Assembly: GCF_018687715.1 (NCBI RefSeq)
Contig: NC_056753.1
Span: 10,033,001 to 10,097,000 of the forward strand
DNA length: 64,000 nt
DNA from: Carya illinoinensis
Taxonomy: Eukaryota; Streptophyta; Magnoliopsida; Fagales; Juglandaceae
Direction: 5' to 3'
Shown in pieces: positions 35,301-47,769 of this stretch. The translations under genes were made by a program, and so were the position numbers. Numbering within the stretch: position 1 is the first letter of the stretch; every line of letters starts with the position of its first letter. Under the pieces are notes generated by a model that was given only the letters and a program-made list of their open reading frames with translations, made no database searches and was not told where the DNA came from.

Positions 35301-38300
35301 TGAAGACTCGCCTTTATAGCTTCTATTTCTATCCAACCGTAGAAAGTAGGCACTTCTTACACCCCTTTATTGGATGGTCCCCAAATCAACTTGTCTTCTT
35401 GATTACATTGACTGACTGGTATACTGAGGATCATTTTTGCTTCTTCACTGTTAAAGATCTTTTTAATCAAATTAACTTTCCATTCCCCTTTCCGCCCTAT
35501 GATGAGCTCTCAACTTTTGACTCTTTTTTTTACTTTATTCAATGAAAGTGTAAAAATGCACAACCAAGCCTAACACGGCAAAAAATAGTCCGGGACTGTT
35601 TGGGTTTGTCATAAAAATGAAAGTGTTTAAATAGTGTTAAAAAAATTGGATTGTTTGACTTTTACATATTAAAATACTTTTAATTTTAAATAAATTAAAA
35701 ATTATATTTGAGAAAAATATCATTTTAAAATGAATGTTAATGGACAAAAATATCATACAACTTTTAAATAATTACAATTTCAAATTTTTAAATATATAGT
35801 CATAATTTTTAAAAATTTAAATAATTTTCATTTCTACTAAAAAAATATTTTTTAATTTGTCTATAATCAAACGTAATGTATTTAAAAATATTTTAAACCT
35901 ATAAATAAATTTGAAATAGTACAACTTTTTTTAGAATGTCCTTTTTTAATAGCTTAGCCCGTTTAGATTACACAATTTTCTCAGGACTACATACGAGCTT
36001 CTCAGGTTGAGCAGCTAGAACTGAGATATGAGTTTTGCTATATAAAAATAAAATTATATATAAAATTACGTATTAATTTATGTATCAATATTGATTTATT
36101 CATATTTAAAATTTAAATTAATATTATTTTTAATAAAATTTATTTTTTAATCAATCACATTAAATTAATATTAATATATAAATTAATACAATTATATTTA
36201 TAACTATATTTTTTACTGAAATATTCTGCACTGCACCCTGTTCAAAACTCCATAAAAGTTGACGGCCAAGATTGCACACCGTTTGAGACTCCATACGATG
36301 ACGAGGTTGAACATATGCAGTAGCGTTAATGAAAAGATGACTTCTCAAACTTGATCCAGTGGCTCCTAACCTGACCACATGTCAAAGTCATCGTCATTAC
36401 AATCAACAAAATTACCAAAAACCGGCTGGATATTTTCACCCTATGTTAATCAGTACCCACATCACTTCCCTTTTCGACCATACCCTTCGGCCACAACTTC
36501 TATTTACAAAAATATTCAAGTTTAATATATTTTATTGAATTATTATGAATGAAATAGAAAAAATTGAATAAAAATCTTTAAAAAAATTTTAAAAATTATT
36601 TTTAATTTAAAATTTAAAAAACTAGCGTTATTTGTTATGTTTTGTTTGAAAAATTATAATGATTAGATAAAAAAAAAATTTAAAATTTAAAATTAAAAAA
36701 TATTTGTGTTTGAGTAATATATGAAAAAAAATATATATGACAATATTTTTAGATAGATTGTGTCTTTATGTTTGGATATTTTATTATCAATATCCAAACT
36801 AATAATATATAAAATAAAATTAATATTTTCATAAAATAAAATTACATATTAACCAAAAAAAATTAATAATTTAGAATATTAAGTTGTCAAATAATAATAT
36901 TAATATTACATTCTAACTACAAATTAAAAAAAGCATATAAAACTAAATATTCATAAAATCTGAAAAATATAAATATATTCGTGTTACATAGGTTGATTCA
37001 CAATTAATCCGTTTATTAATTGTGTCTTATCACGTCAATTCATTTTAATCCAAATTTTTTTTATCAATTTCAAATCCACTTATTTGCTTTAATATTCATA
37101 TTAGATTTACATGTCGTGTCATATATTACCACTTTCCTAATCATCATGTGTAGTAATTTTCTAGATGGTAGTACTTTGTTTGGTAGTGCACGCTGGTCTA
37201 ATGTGAAATTGCAGCAGAGAAACCAACAAGAAGAGGAAAAAAAAAAACCCATTAAAAGAAACTCTGTAAACTGTTTGTTAACTGCCTGACGGAAAGAAGC
37301 CACTTTTATTTTATCATTTTATTAAGGAAAGATTTGAGAAGAATAACCTCAATGACGCCTATATGTTTGATGACATCGGATATTCATGCATTTAGAATAT
37401 GTTTGATAATACGCATTCTTCTAAGAAAAAGACTTTCACAAATAAATCACGAAAATGTATCACAAAAAAAGGGCCCCTACAAGAAAAAGACACATAACAA
37501 AACCCTTCACATCAAATAAATGTTTAAAAGGAATTTTGAAAATACAAGAAATCAAAGATGGGAAAGAAACCATCTCCCCTGCATGTGTGGGGGCGGGGTG
37601 TGGGGAAGGGATGACCGTCTCCGCATTTGTGAATACAGAATAGCATCCCTGGAGTCTACACATATCTGTTCCCAAAATTCCCTATTTCACTTACCTCTAC
37701 ATACCATTTAACTAATAACCCGATGCGCCACTTTCACCTCTATAAATGCTTCCGGCCTTTCCCTATCCCTTGTTTCTTCCTTCAACTATTTTAACTACCT
37801 CTTCTTTCCACCCATGATAGTAAAATTAAAAAACCCTTCAATTTTTTTCAGACTTGTGTTGGCCACCCTCGTAGAACATCGGACTACAATCACACCACCC
37901 TAGGAATCCAGTTTTGGATGAAAACCAACATCCTAGAGCCGTCAACATTGGAAATGACCAACCTCGATGGCTATCAGGAGCGGCCTTTACGACCCCGAAT
38001 AGACATCGGGTAGTGCGCAAGGGTGGCCTCGGCCAGACTGGCCAGTCCCAATGACCACAGTACCTACAACCCCGGTGGTGTTATGAGTGGTTGGACCACA
38101 CCTAGAACAAGATCTTGAGGATAGCCTGACCATCCTTGTATTTTATGACTTTAATGTGTCTATTCATTTTATTCAAAAAATATATATCCATTCATTATAT
38201 TTTTTTATAATTAAAAATAATAATTATTAATGAATTTATATTTTTTTAAAATTAAAGATGCTTAAAAATTGCTTTAAAAAAAATCCTTTACAGTAGTAAG

Positions 38301-38350
38301 TATACTTGGAGTGCACATTTCACGTGCACCCTAGCATTGTTCTTTTACGA
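35301..38350. other. AT-rich intergenic region with MITE relics
   Basis: No gene is supported. 35560-35990 has blocks resembling the ends of small elements (gactgtttgggtttg on the left, tagcccgtttagatta on the right). 36500-36720 resembles the AT-rich MITE family seen elsewhere. 37550-38110 is an isolated higher-GC stretch, with a TATA-like ctataaatgc near 37740, whose frames do not resemble any protein I know. Confidence 0.4.
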
Positions 38351-38359
38351 AGGTGGCCA

Positions 38360-39115
38360 ATCACTCTTACAAAATATTAGAAATTAATTTTTAAAAAAAT
38401 AGAATTTGAAAATTTTTAAAGAGTTTTTTTGAAGTAATAAACAATTTAATTTTTTTAAATCTCAATTTAATTTTTTTAAATTAAAAAAAAATAATATTTT
38501 ATTTAACATTTATCTATTATCTTAAACTATCTTACCTCATTTTTTTATTTAAACTAGTTCTTATGGGTGGTGGGACAACTTTTGGCATTTTGTCATTGGA
38601 TTGCCGGCTGTCATATGATTTCTCATTTGTCACATTTTATTTTTATTTAAAAAAAAGATATTTACAATTATAAATTTTGTAACTGAGATGTAGTTATTTT
38701 AAAAAAAATAAATAAAATATAAGATTCACATAAAAATTAAATTAATTTTTTAATAATAGACCTTATTTTTTACAATAATTACACGAATTTACATATTTTA
38801 TAGTTATATATAGAATCACTCTTATTCTAAAATTATATAATAATTATTTAAAAGATAAAATATAACATCTGATCCAATGTGACGATTCCTAAAGTAGACA
38901 TCCTTTCTTTGTTTGTTTTCAAAGCTGGTACGAGATAAGTTTATATTAAAATCGAAAATTAAATAAAATATTATTAAAATATATTATTTTTATATTAAAA
39001 TTTAAAAGAATTAAATTATTTATTTTATTTTATATAAAAATTTAAAAAATTTATAATAATTAAATAAAATAAGATAAAATAAAATCAGATATATATATTT
39101 TTTTTTTAAAGGAAT
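38360..39115. repeat. AT-rich MITE-family copies, two diverged
   Basis: 38385-38570 and 38920-39110 share the core of a family also present at 45955-46125, 52045-52245 and 61905-62115. The core contains aaataaaatattatta, a middle tttgaaaaattgaattatt-like block and ttatataaaaatttaaaaaa. The second copy lies just upstream of the MTP1 gene. Confidence 0.5.
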
Positions 39116-39334
39116 AAAATCAGATATTTTGTGAAAGTGAAAGACGTTCTTCATCAGGTATAATTAATTTACTTATGAGTTACCGACATTATCATTAAAA
39201 TTCCGAATTCGCCCATGGACACGCGGTCATGTTTGGACTGAATGGTTGTTGGGCCGGATCTTGGAATGACTGGTTGCGTGAAAATGGAAAAACCATCATT
39301 GCGAACCATGAAAGCCGACTCCCATGCTTTAAAC

Positions 39335-39434
39335 AAAGAAGGATCTCTTATGCGGAAAGTCCTTTATTATCGATTCATCGAAACCAGAGAGCGAGAGAGC
39401 GCCCTTTATCTTTGGCACCAGACGAAAGTCAAAG
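39335..39434 (+). other. Probable 5' untranslated exon of MTP1
   Basis: Sequence ending accagacgaaagtcaaag, with a donor gtttgt at 39435, could splice to the acceptor tttcag at 41109-41114, immediately before the start codon. Plant MTP1 genes commonly have an intron in the 5'UTR and none in the coding region. The transcription start is a guess. The resulting intron (39435-41114, about 1.7 kb) contains a run of 23 G at 39960-39982. Confidence 0.5.
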
Positions 39435-39949
39435 GTTTGTATCCCCCTCCTTTATTGTTTGGTATCATCATGAGACTATTACGATTTTCTGTCGTGAAGA
39501 TTATATTTTCTTTCAACTCATAGACTATCACCACTACTACAGTACACTACTACTTATACGAGTTCTGAAATGTGATTCTGGGTCTGGTATTTGTACCAAT
39601 TTCAGTTTATGTTTGCTTCTTTCAATTATGGTGAGATTTCGTTTTGATTAAAGCAAATCTTGGTAAAATTATACAGCTAGTGTTTGGTTTCGATTTTTCT
39701 TGAAGTCGGTTGGGATTAATCTTCCGCCTGATATATAAAATCGTTAGAAACAAGTGGTGATCCATAGGATCTGTTTTTCTCTCTGTTGTTTTGATAATGT
39801 TAATGTATATTTTCTTCTTTCCCAAAATAACTGTCTCGGTACTAACTTTCCGCAGTGAGTGTGTTTATCTCTCCAATAATATTTCTCCGGGTTTAATCAT
39901 GGCTAGGAATCGGTGACAGATTTCCTTTATCCTTGTTTTGGTTTTTGTT

Positions 39950-39980
<31 letters not shown>

Positions 39981-41114
39981 GGAAGATGAGGGAGGTGTTG
40001 ATGGGGGCTTTATGGATATAAGATGTGACCCCAACATCATAAGGCGGATTTCCTAATGCATTCAAGATTTTGGATTTTTATTAAGTGGCACATTCTTATA
40101 ACAACTAAATAAAGTACTCATTAGTGTTTTTCTAATTGCTTGGACCGGAAATGTAATTGAAATTTGGATGACCACAGTGTGACTGAAAAAAAAAAAGAAT
40201 GGAAAAAAAAAAAAAAAGCGTGACTGTAGAGTTCACTAGATAACATATATGGCTTCTAAATCCCATGAATTAGCATTCAATTGTTTTTTATGTATCAGTA
40301 TGGATTAGCATTCAATTGTAGGCTGGTAATGCTAGCAATTAGGCTATTTTGGTGTTTCCAGAGTTCTATAATAAGGATTTATTAGGTAGGTCTTTGGGGA
40401 AAGAAATGTTGCCTTTTTGGCTTATAAAATGAAGAAGCGATGATTAGCTCAATTAGGTAGGTCTCTGTGAAAAGCAATGTTTCAAAATCATAACGCAAGA
40501 GGATTCAAGCAACTTGGTGCATAATTATGGTGATTGAATCTGACTCTTCACTTGGATATAGGACTCATTGATTATCTCTAAAAACTGTGTTTATAACCAT
40601 TGAAACTAGTATAAATACACTTTTTAGAGACAAACAATACCCAGAACAAGACCTAGGGTATTCAAAACAGAACATCAGCAATGGATGAGTATACACCACA
40701 CCACCATCCCACTTGTATCTCACTATATATGATGTGGCGCATTTATCGCCATTTGATAATATAGAAGCATGTAATAAGTGATCATTCAATGGTGGTAAAT
40801 GTGTCACATCTTACTTACTGGGATGCAAGTGAGATGATAGTATATGGTGTATGGAATTTTCCATGCACAATTAAATCATCAGTGGTTTAAAAAATCATAC
40901 TATTCTCCATACTTTGGTCAATTTATAACCTGAACTTCTACTCATGCTTATGATTTTTCTAAGCAATATTCTTGTTTTCTGGTCGAATATAAGAAGAAAA
41001 GGCAAGATTTTGTTGTTTGAACAATTTCAGACACTTTAGTGCATATTCATATGCATAATTATGGTATTGAAGATCCCTTTCTATGTACGCATTCTCATCA
41101 CTCTGAGTTTTCAG

Positions 41115-42371
41115 ATGGATGAGCACAACTCTCAACCTGGGCAGATTATTGAAATCAGTATAGATGTTCCTACTGGAGAGACAAGCACTGGAGGGAGTAA
41201 ATTTTGTGGGGAAGCACCTTGTGGACTCTCGGATGCTGGATCCAAATCTAAGGATGCTAGAGAAAGATCAGCTTCGATACGCAAGCTTTTAATTGCAGTG
41301 GTACTTTGTGTTGTCTTCATGAGTGTTGAAGTAGTTGGTGGCATCAAAGCCAATAGTCTCGCAATCTTGACTGATGCAGCACATTTGCTTTCAGATGTTG
41401 CATCTTTTGCCATCTCACTGTTCGCCATTTGGGCTTCCGGCTGGGAAGCCACTCCCCGTCAGTCCTATGGATTTTTTAGGCTTGAGATTCTTGGTGCTTT
41501 GGTTTCTATGCAACTCATATGGTTGCTTGCAGGGGTTTTGGTATATGAAGCCATTGTTAGACTGATTCATGAAACAGGCGAGGTAAATGGCTTTTTAATG
41601 TTTATTGTTGCTTCATTTGGTCTTGTGGTTAATATCATTATGGCTGTCTTATTGGGCCATGATCATGGCCATGGACATGGACATGGACATGAACATGGAC
41701 ATGGACATGATGAAAATGGTCATCACAGCCACGGAATGACAATTTCTACTCCTCATCATCATCATCATGAGCACCCAGAAGATGATCATTGTCACGGTCA
41801 TGAAGATCCTGCGGACCATCACAGTCATGGAGATCATGCAGACCATCATGATCATGAAGATCATGCACACCATCATGACGATCATGTTGAACCACTGCTA
41901 GATAAACCAACAAATGGACCCAAACAGAAGAAGGGAAAGAACATAAATGTCCAGGGAGCTTATCTCCATGTACTTGGGGACTCTATCCAGAGTATTGGTG
42001 TAATGATTGGAGGGGCAATTATATGGTATAAGCCTGAGTGGAAGATAGTTGACCTGATTTGCACCCTTATTTTTTCGGTAATTGTTTTAGGGACTACTAT
42101 CAGAATGCTCCGGAGCATACTCGAAGTCCTGATGGAGAGCACACCAAGAGAGATAGATGCAACAAAACTCGAAAAGGGGTTATTAGAAATGAAGGAAGTG
42201 GTGGCCGTTCATGAGCTCCATATATGGGCTATCACGGTGGGGAAGATCCTACTTGCTTGCCATGTCAAAATCATGCCAGAAGCAAATGCAGACCTGGTGC
42301 TGGACAATGTGCTAAATTATATCAAAAGGGAGTACAACATCAGTCATATAACTATACAGATAGAGCGGTAG
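41115..42371 (+). CDS. MTP1: Vacuolar zinc transporter, metal tolerance protein 1 type
   Basis: A 418-residue cation diffusion facilitator of the Zn-CDF group, uninterrupted by introns. Proteins of this family exchange cytosolic Zn2+ for protons at the vacuolar membrane and give zinc tolerance. The start at 41115 (MDEHNSQ) is preferred over an in-frame upstream start at 41061. Family members begin at this point, and a splice acceptor tttcag directly precedes it. The N-terminus has a cysteine pair (C31, C36). Six hydrophobic segments are visible, at about 57-76, 83-106, 124-146, 158-180, 284-303 and 311-330. The zinc-site HxxxD pairs are H90/D94 in segment 2 and H285/D289 in segment 5. Between segments 4 and 5 lies a histidine-rich cytosolic loop (about 182-257) with HGHGHGH and HHHHH runs. 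A C-terminal domain from about 335 to 418 contains VHELHIWAI and ACHVKI. Length is close to the Arabidopsis protein of about 400 residues. Membrane location is from family knowledge. Confidence 0.96.
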   Translation: MDEHNSQPGQIIEISIDVPTGETSTGGSKFCGEAPCGLSDAGSKSKDARERSASIRKLLIAVVLCVVFMSVEVVGGIKANSLAILTDAAHLLSDVASFAISLFAIWASGWEATPRQSYGFFRLEILGALVSMQLIWLLAGVLVYEAIVRLIHETGEVNGFLMFIVASFGLVVNIIMAVLLGHDHGHGHGHGHEHGHGHDENGHHSHGMTISTPHHHHHEHPEDDHCHGHEDPADHHSHGDHADHHDHEDHAHHHDDHVEPLLDKPTNGPKQKKGKNINVQGAYLHVLGDSIQSIGVMIGGAIIWYKPEWKIVDLICTLIFSVIVLGTTIRMLRSILEVLMESTPREIDATKLEKGLLEMKEVVAVHELHIWAITVGKILLACHVKIMPEANADLVLDNVLNYIKREYNISHITIQIER

Positions 42372-42524
42372 GGGGCGGTTCGCATGGAAAATAATTAGTG
42401 GAAAAATTATATTTCTATCGTTATCAATAATTTCGTTGTGCACTTCCTAGCAGTAGTTGTTGCAGTCTACTTAAGGTATAAATATCTTCAGAGTTTGCGG
42501 ACTAGAATTTACTTTTAGCGGCAG

Positions 42525-42536
<12 letters not shown>

Positions 42537-42588
<52 letters not shown>
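42537..42588. repeat. (TC)26 microsatellite downstream of MTP1
   Basis: A perfect 52-bp TC dinucleotide run starts 166 bp after the MTP1 stop codon, so it probably lies in the 3'UTR or just beyond. Its length suggests it would vary between individuals. Confidence 0.95.
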
Positions 42589-42590
<2 letters not shown>

Positions 42591-43825
42591 ATGAAAATGT
42601 CTGAGCACAATTCCCCAATATGGTGGATTTGTTGTTGTCTACCAAGTAATCTGTGCATATTTAATTTCTTTTAACCTAGGGAGTGTATAAATACATATAG
42701 TTCACACAATATGTCCAACTGTTGAAAGTAGAAACCGAATTCTTTTCTTCCACGACAGGGCTGACACTTGGGTTATGTCCACCAAAGTGCGAAAATATTA
42801 TGAAGCAGTTATAATTAAATAATTAAATAAAATGAACGCAACTCTTCATCTTAAATCTTGTCATTTTTGTTGTGCATGTCACGTTAACAAGTGCAATTGG
42901 GAATCTGAAAATCTAGATCGAAGAACAGAAGCTCTCTAACAATAACATGTCACAAACAGAAAAATGGTAACCTCCGAAGCTCGCTCACTCGTATTGGCGA
43001 CAAATTTGATGATAGAATGCCGATGTTGTTTCTGATATTCATGTCATGTCCAGGAGCTCATGCGTACTTCATAACCTGCACCAAAAGTTGTAGATCAGGC
43101 CAAGCAGATTCGTTTCTCTCTATTTCCTCTTTTGTTTGCCTTATTTCATTTTGCAGAGAGGAGTATCCCTCTCCCTAAGAAAGGAATCAGGGTTGCTACC
43201 AGCACAGGAATGCATCCAGCATCAGCTGACGCTCGAGTCTTGGGGTCTACCACAAAATAGTTTCAAGAGTCACGCATTTGAGATGGGTTTCAGTTTCTCC
43301 ATGATAAGCTCAGCATAAGCGAGACCTGTGAGCTGGTACTTTGTACCTTCCTATGTTCTACAAAATGGAAACAGAAACTGGGTACGCATACATTACCTTT
43401 GAAGGCAAGCAGAAACTGGACAAAAACCAATTAAAACAGAGGCTCCACCTTGTGAATTTTGAGGATTAGAAACATTACCAATAGATAGAGGTGATGCTAC
43501 TAACATTTAGAACTGTTATTTAGTATTATTGTATTCACATGTGTAAAATTTAACCTCTTTTTCCTCAACCGCTAGAGGACAGGTCCAAGGTTTTTTTCTC
43601 AGTTTTCTTGAGAAAGATGATGTTTCTGGTTTGTGTGGCTAGAGGTCCTTGTTTTAGAGATATTGAGGCCACAGTTTCAAAGATAAGATTCTTTTGGACA
43701 TTATCAGGTAAAGTTTTGGTGTTTTCAAAGAGGTTTGGTTTTTTTTATTCGTTTGAATTTGTCTTCATTGTAAATTTCTGTCATACATATATCTGCTGCT
43801 TCTGCTGTGAGTTCTAATCAAAGTT
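42589..43825. other. Intergenic sequence downstream of MTP1
   Basis: No coding or RNA gene signal was recognised. It is less AT-rich than the sequence to its right and may include distal 3'UTR of MTP1. Short ORFs here (for example 43136-43318 and 43608-43817) show no domain. Confidence 0.4.
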
Positions 43826-43827
43826 TT

Positions 43828-44482
43828 TGATATGGTTTATTTCGGTTAAGATATTAGAACAAAATATTTCGATACAAATATTGTTTTGAAATTAATTAGA
43901 TATTATATATAAATAATTATATGTATATATAAAATATCAACTAATATAATAAATACACATATATATAAGTGTGTATCATGTATATGTGTATGTATATGAA
44001 AAAATTAAAGATTTATTAAATGAATATAAATTTAAAAAATTAAAAATTTGAGTTGAGAAACAGAAAAAAATAAAAATAAAAAGAATAGAAAATTATTAAA
44101 TATAATGATCTTTAAAAAAAGAGATAATGAGAGGGCATACTTAAAAGTTACAAAATAAAATAAAATTATATAAATATATTTTATATTTTAGAATTAACTA
44201 AATATCATTTAAATTTAAAATTTATAAAAATACCATCCACACATAAAAAAAATTATAAAAATAATCCGAAATTAAATAAGAGCAGAATGCCAATTCAAAC
44301 AAAATTCAGATGGTAATTCTGAAATGCCAATTCTGGAGCCGGAATTTGACTAAAATAGTTGAAATGGATAAGAATGGATCGAAATTTAAAATAAAATGAA
44401 ACAATAAAGTTTAGTTAATTTAATACAATACTGGACCAAAAATTCCAGCCAGATCGATCAAAACGAAATTCAAAACTATGAT
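43828..44482. mobile_element. Candidate MITE, about 0.65 kb
   Basis: The ends are roughly inverted: tcaaagtttttgatatggtt on the left, and on the right, complemented, tcatagttttgaatttcgtt. The interior is AT-rich and non-coding. I could not find a clean target-site duplication, so the limits and class are uncertain. Confidence 0.4.
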
Positions 44483-44884
44483 TGTAACTTCTAAGCACAA
44501 ACGTACGTACGAACGTCTTCCAACTTGATTATACATTTAGAAATAGAATTGGATGAGTGAGAATGTAGACGGCTACGGCATGTTAGAGGAACTTGGAAGA
44601 GGGAAAGAGAAAAGAAAAAGAAAATCGCCTTATAGGACAATAGGACAGTAGGGTACATGCTCATAATAGAGGTGACAGAGTGATTGGTCTGATAGCTAGC
44701 CATGAAAAATAGCACTTCATAAAGCTGTCATTGTCTGTCTTCTAAAAAATTGAGATTTGAGAGTTCCAGATACAATGTAGTAACATGTAATAGTGCTGTA
44801 TAATCAGGTTATCTCGTCCCATTTTAGACCAAGAAGAGTAGTTATCAGTTTTAGAGCATCCTCAACCTTTTAATTCACTCGAGG

Positions 44885-45503
44885 GGAACGATATTTGCGC
44901 ATTTGGAATGTACAGTTTCATTTTTGGTCTGAAAGTTTGGTCCGGTACTAATTTTAAAATTTTTTAAAACTGATCGAAGTCGGTTGGATTTTTATTTTTA
45001 TTTTTTTAATATCAAATCGGACCAATTTATATATATATAATAACTTTTTATATTGTCTAAAATATTTTTATATGATTTTTTATATTATATATAATATATA
45101 AATAATTATATATACTTATAATTATATATTATCACTATAGTCTATTGCATTAGTAGTTATACTAATACTATATCACTCTATATTATAATATACTATAATA
45201 CCTCACTATATTATATATATGGTATAATATTATATTATATAGTATAATATATAACTATAGTCTATAATAAAATTATAATATATATTATCACTATATTATT
45301 ATATGTTATAATATATATACTATATTATATATAATATACAAAACAAATTGGACCAAACCAGACTTGAACCTATAAAATTAGAAATATCAGTTTAGTAGTG
45401 TAATTGATGCGGTATCGATTCGTCAAATCTTAAAATCGATATATACCAATTCGATTCTTAAATATCTAAAACTAAACTAAATCTAACCTGTTATACTCCT
45501 AAT
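44885..45503. mobile_element. Candidate hAT-like MITE with AT-rich palindromic core
   Basis: The left end reads aggggaacgatatttgc and the right end, complemented, aggagtataacagg, weakly inverted. The flanks attcactc and aatcactg resemble an 8-bp duplication with two mismatches. The core (45000-45340) is almost only A and T, with tatatataat repeats. Inner arms have the ttggtccggt and attggaccaaa motifs found in this kind of element. Confidence 0.4.
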
Positions 45504-46213
45504 CACTGGAATTCTCCAAAAGCATAGGAGAAGGTGGGATTCGGGTAGATCTATAAAGGAAGCTCAATGGATGAGGTGGTGCATGCGCGCGTCACACTCA
45601 AGCCAGCTCAAACAAGATAGACACAAAAATGGAGTAGATGGTTAAGTGGTCAATAGGCAGAAGGAATCGAGGGTGCTTTAAAGTCAACAATGATCGGGGC
45701 ATATATAATAGATTTGCCAAAAAAAAAAAAGTGAGAAACACTAAAGGAAGAAAGAAAGCAAAAAAGAAAAAAGATAGAGAGGTGGAATTTCGGTGGAAAG
45801 AATTTTCGGGAGGAGTTGGAGGAATCATGTTCAACCATGCATGCATGGTTAGGTGAGGGATAAAGAAAAGAAAAAAGCACACATGATATGCCAAGAAATA
45901 ATAAACTCAGATTGATAAGGAGACTAAGTCACTAATAGGTCGAAGGTTTCACTAACTTATTTCATTTAATTATTATAAATTTTTAAATTGTTTATATAAA
46001 ATATAATAAATAATTTAATATTTTCAAATTTCAAAATAATAATAATATTAAAAATAATATTTTAATAATATTCAATTCACATATCAATTCACATCTCAAC
46101 TCACTATCCAAACTTTTTTTTAGAATTTGATTCTTAATATATAAGTTTGCAGTTCTTAGATTAATTATATATAGCATTAGGATTTCATCTTAATCAGGCA
46201 TGATCTAAGATTC
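45504..46213. other. Intergenic sequence with an AT-rich MITE copy
   Basis: 45715-45790 is purine-rich (A-run then GAAAG repeats). 45955-46125 is a copy of the AT-rich MITE family, in the same orientation as the one at 61905-62115. It ends with cacatctcaactcactatcc, which is inverted relative to the family's other end. No gene is seen. Confidence 0.5.
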
Positions 46214-46229
46214 TAAAGGAAAGAGGTCA
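46214..46229. repeat. LINE target-site duplication, left copy
   Basis: taaaggaaagaggtca, identical to 51832-51847 on the other side of the LINE. Confidence 0.9.
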
Positions 46230-46429
46230 ATGTGAGGTCTTCTCCTCGAAGGTTGAGGTTTTCCTCTTTGCTCCAAGCAAAGTGTCTCTCTGAGTTTTCC
46301 AAACTGCAGAGGGGCTGATGGGGGATGAACTAGAGTGTTTATGGCGAGGTTTTACTCTTACATAACAAGAGAAACAAGGCATCAAAATCAGCAAAACAAA
46401 CATGGAAGCAACGACGGGTACCAAAAAAT

Positions 46430-47250
46430 CCTGTCTGATGCTTCTGGTCGTCTCAGAACGTATGGTCAACAAAGAGGCTTTTTGAAATATGATGTCAAAG
46501 GTAAGGGGGCTAAGGGGATGGATCTAGTTTAAGGAGATGGGCAACAACAAATTCTTGGTGGAGTTCCAATGTGAGCAAGACAAGGGAAAAGGTCCTACAA
46601 GGGAGACCATGGACGTTTGACAAGTCCTTGGTCTGCATGGAGGATGTTGACTGGACATTCCCTCCTAACGAGATAGCTTCCACACATGAGCCCCTTCTGG
46701 ATCCAAATCTACAACTTGCCACTAGGGAGTATGAACTCAACAATAGGCTGCCAAGTTGGAGAAGGCATAGGTGAGATTCTAGAATTCAATACAGACAACA
46801 CAAGATGTGCTTGGGGTCAGTTTCTCTGCATGAAGGTTAAGGTCAATATCACGACACCTTTGATTTGAGGTAGATTTGTGAACTTTGATAACAAAATGAT
46901 TTGGCTACCAGCCAAATACGAGCATCTACCTTCATGTTGTTTGCAATGTGGCACCATTAAATACAAACATGAGTATGGCTCTTGGCTTCAAGCCCCTGTT
47001 CCTAAACTTGGTAGCCTCTCGACCAAGAGATACGAGGGCGACGAAAGGGGGAGACAGAGCCACTAGGGCGGCAAGAGGTTCCAACAGACGGTGATGATAC
47101 AGAAAAAGAAAACCAAGGACCTGCACCAACAACCTTTTCACCAACCCTTGCTACACACAAGGAGGAAAACAAGGAAAACTTCCCTTTTAGGAAAGCTAAC
47201 CTGACCTGTCAAAAGCAAAATCAAGACCACAATAGGCATGTTCAGAAAGC
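46430..47250 (+). pseudogene. LINE ORF1 (DUF4283 and zinc knuckle), broken
   Basis: The reading begins near VVSERMVNKEAF and continues, after a stop or frameshift, into NNKFLVEFQCEQDKGKVLQG and RPWTFDKSL. PFWIQIYNLPLGSMNS then follows, the standard order in DUF4283 proteins of plant LINEs. The knuckle region KYEHLPSCCLQCGTIKYKHE keeps the first two cysteines and the histidine, but the last cysteine appears replaced. At least one stop (within the TTPLI to GRFVN join near 46868) and frame changes break it. The intact protein would bind element RNA. Confidence 0.8.
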
Positions 47251-47769
47251 CACCAAGCTAATGATAAAAGACCTACCCTCGGTTTCAATAAAAAAAAGAG
47301 GCAACTGCTAAAACTGACACCCTGCCCCCTGAAGGATCCATGAGCCTCAACAAGGGCAGCCAGTCTCCAAGGGCCAAGGCTGAAGCAACTAAAGAAAGGA
47401 TGGCCCAGCTGAGCAAAGCCCATGGTGGTAGGGAGCCCCTCGTGAGCTAGGCCCATCTCTAGCTTCACAAGTAAATTCACTTAACCATTTCCTGACTTCT
47501 CAGCTTAAGCATCTAGCAGCTCCTAAGAAGCACAAATGGAAGAGGAGAGCTCGAGTCCAGCAACTGCAACTAAGAGATGAACATGATGAAGACTCCACCA
47601 TGGCACATACTGAAATCCCTTCGAAGAGAGGAATGGATTACCAAACATAAATCACATGCCCCCTCAAAAAACAGAAGCGGGAAGAAGGGAGGAAAGAAAA
47701 CATCAAACAAAAACTTAAGGTGGTGGCTGCTAGGCAGCACCACCAAAGCCCATGAAATGTATAAGCTAG

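Noticed and set aside
41061..41114. In-frame upstream ATG extending MTP1 by 18 residues
   Set aside because: The extra residues are hydrophobic and unlike family N-termini, and the sequence ends in a splice acceptor next to the ATG at 41115. It is better read as intron.
41132..41885. Minus-strand ORFs opposite MTP1 (methionine- and isoleucine-rich)
   Set aside because: They are shadows of the coding strand, in particular of the histidine-codon repeats.
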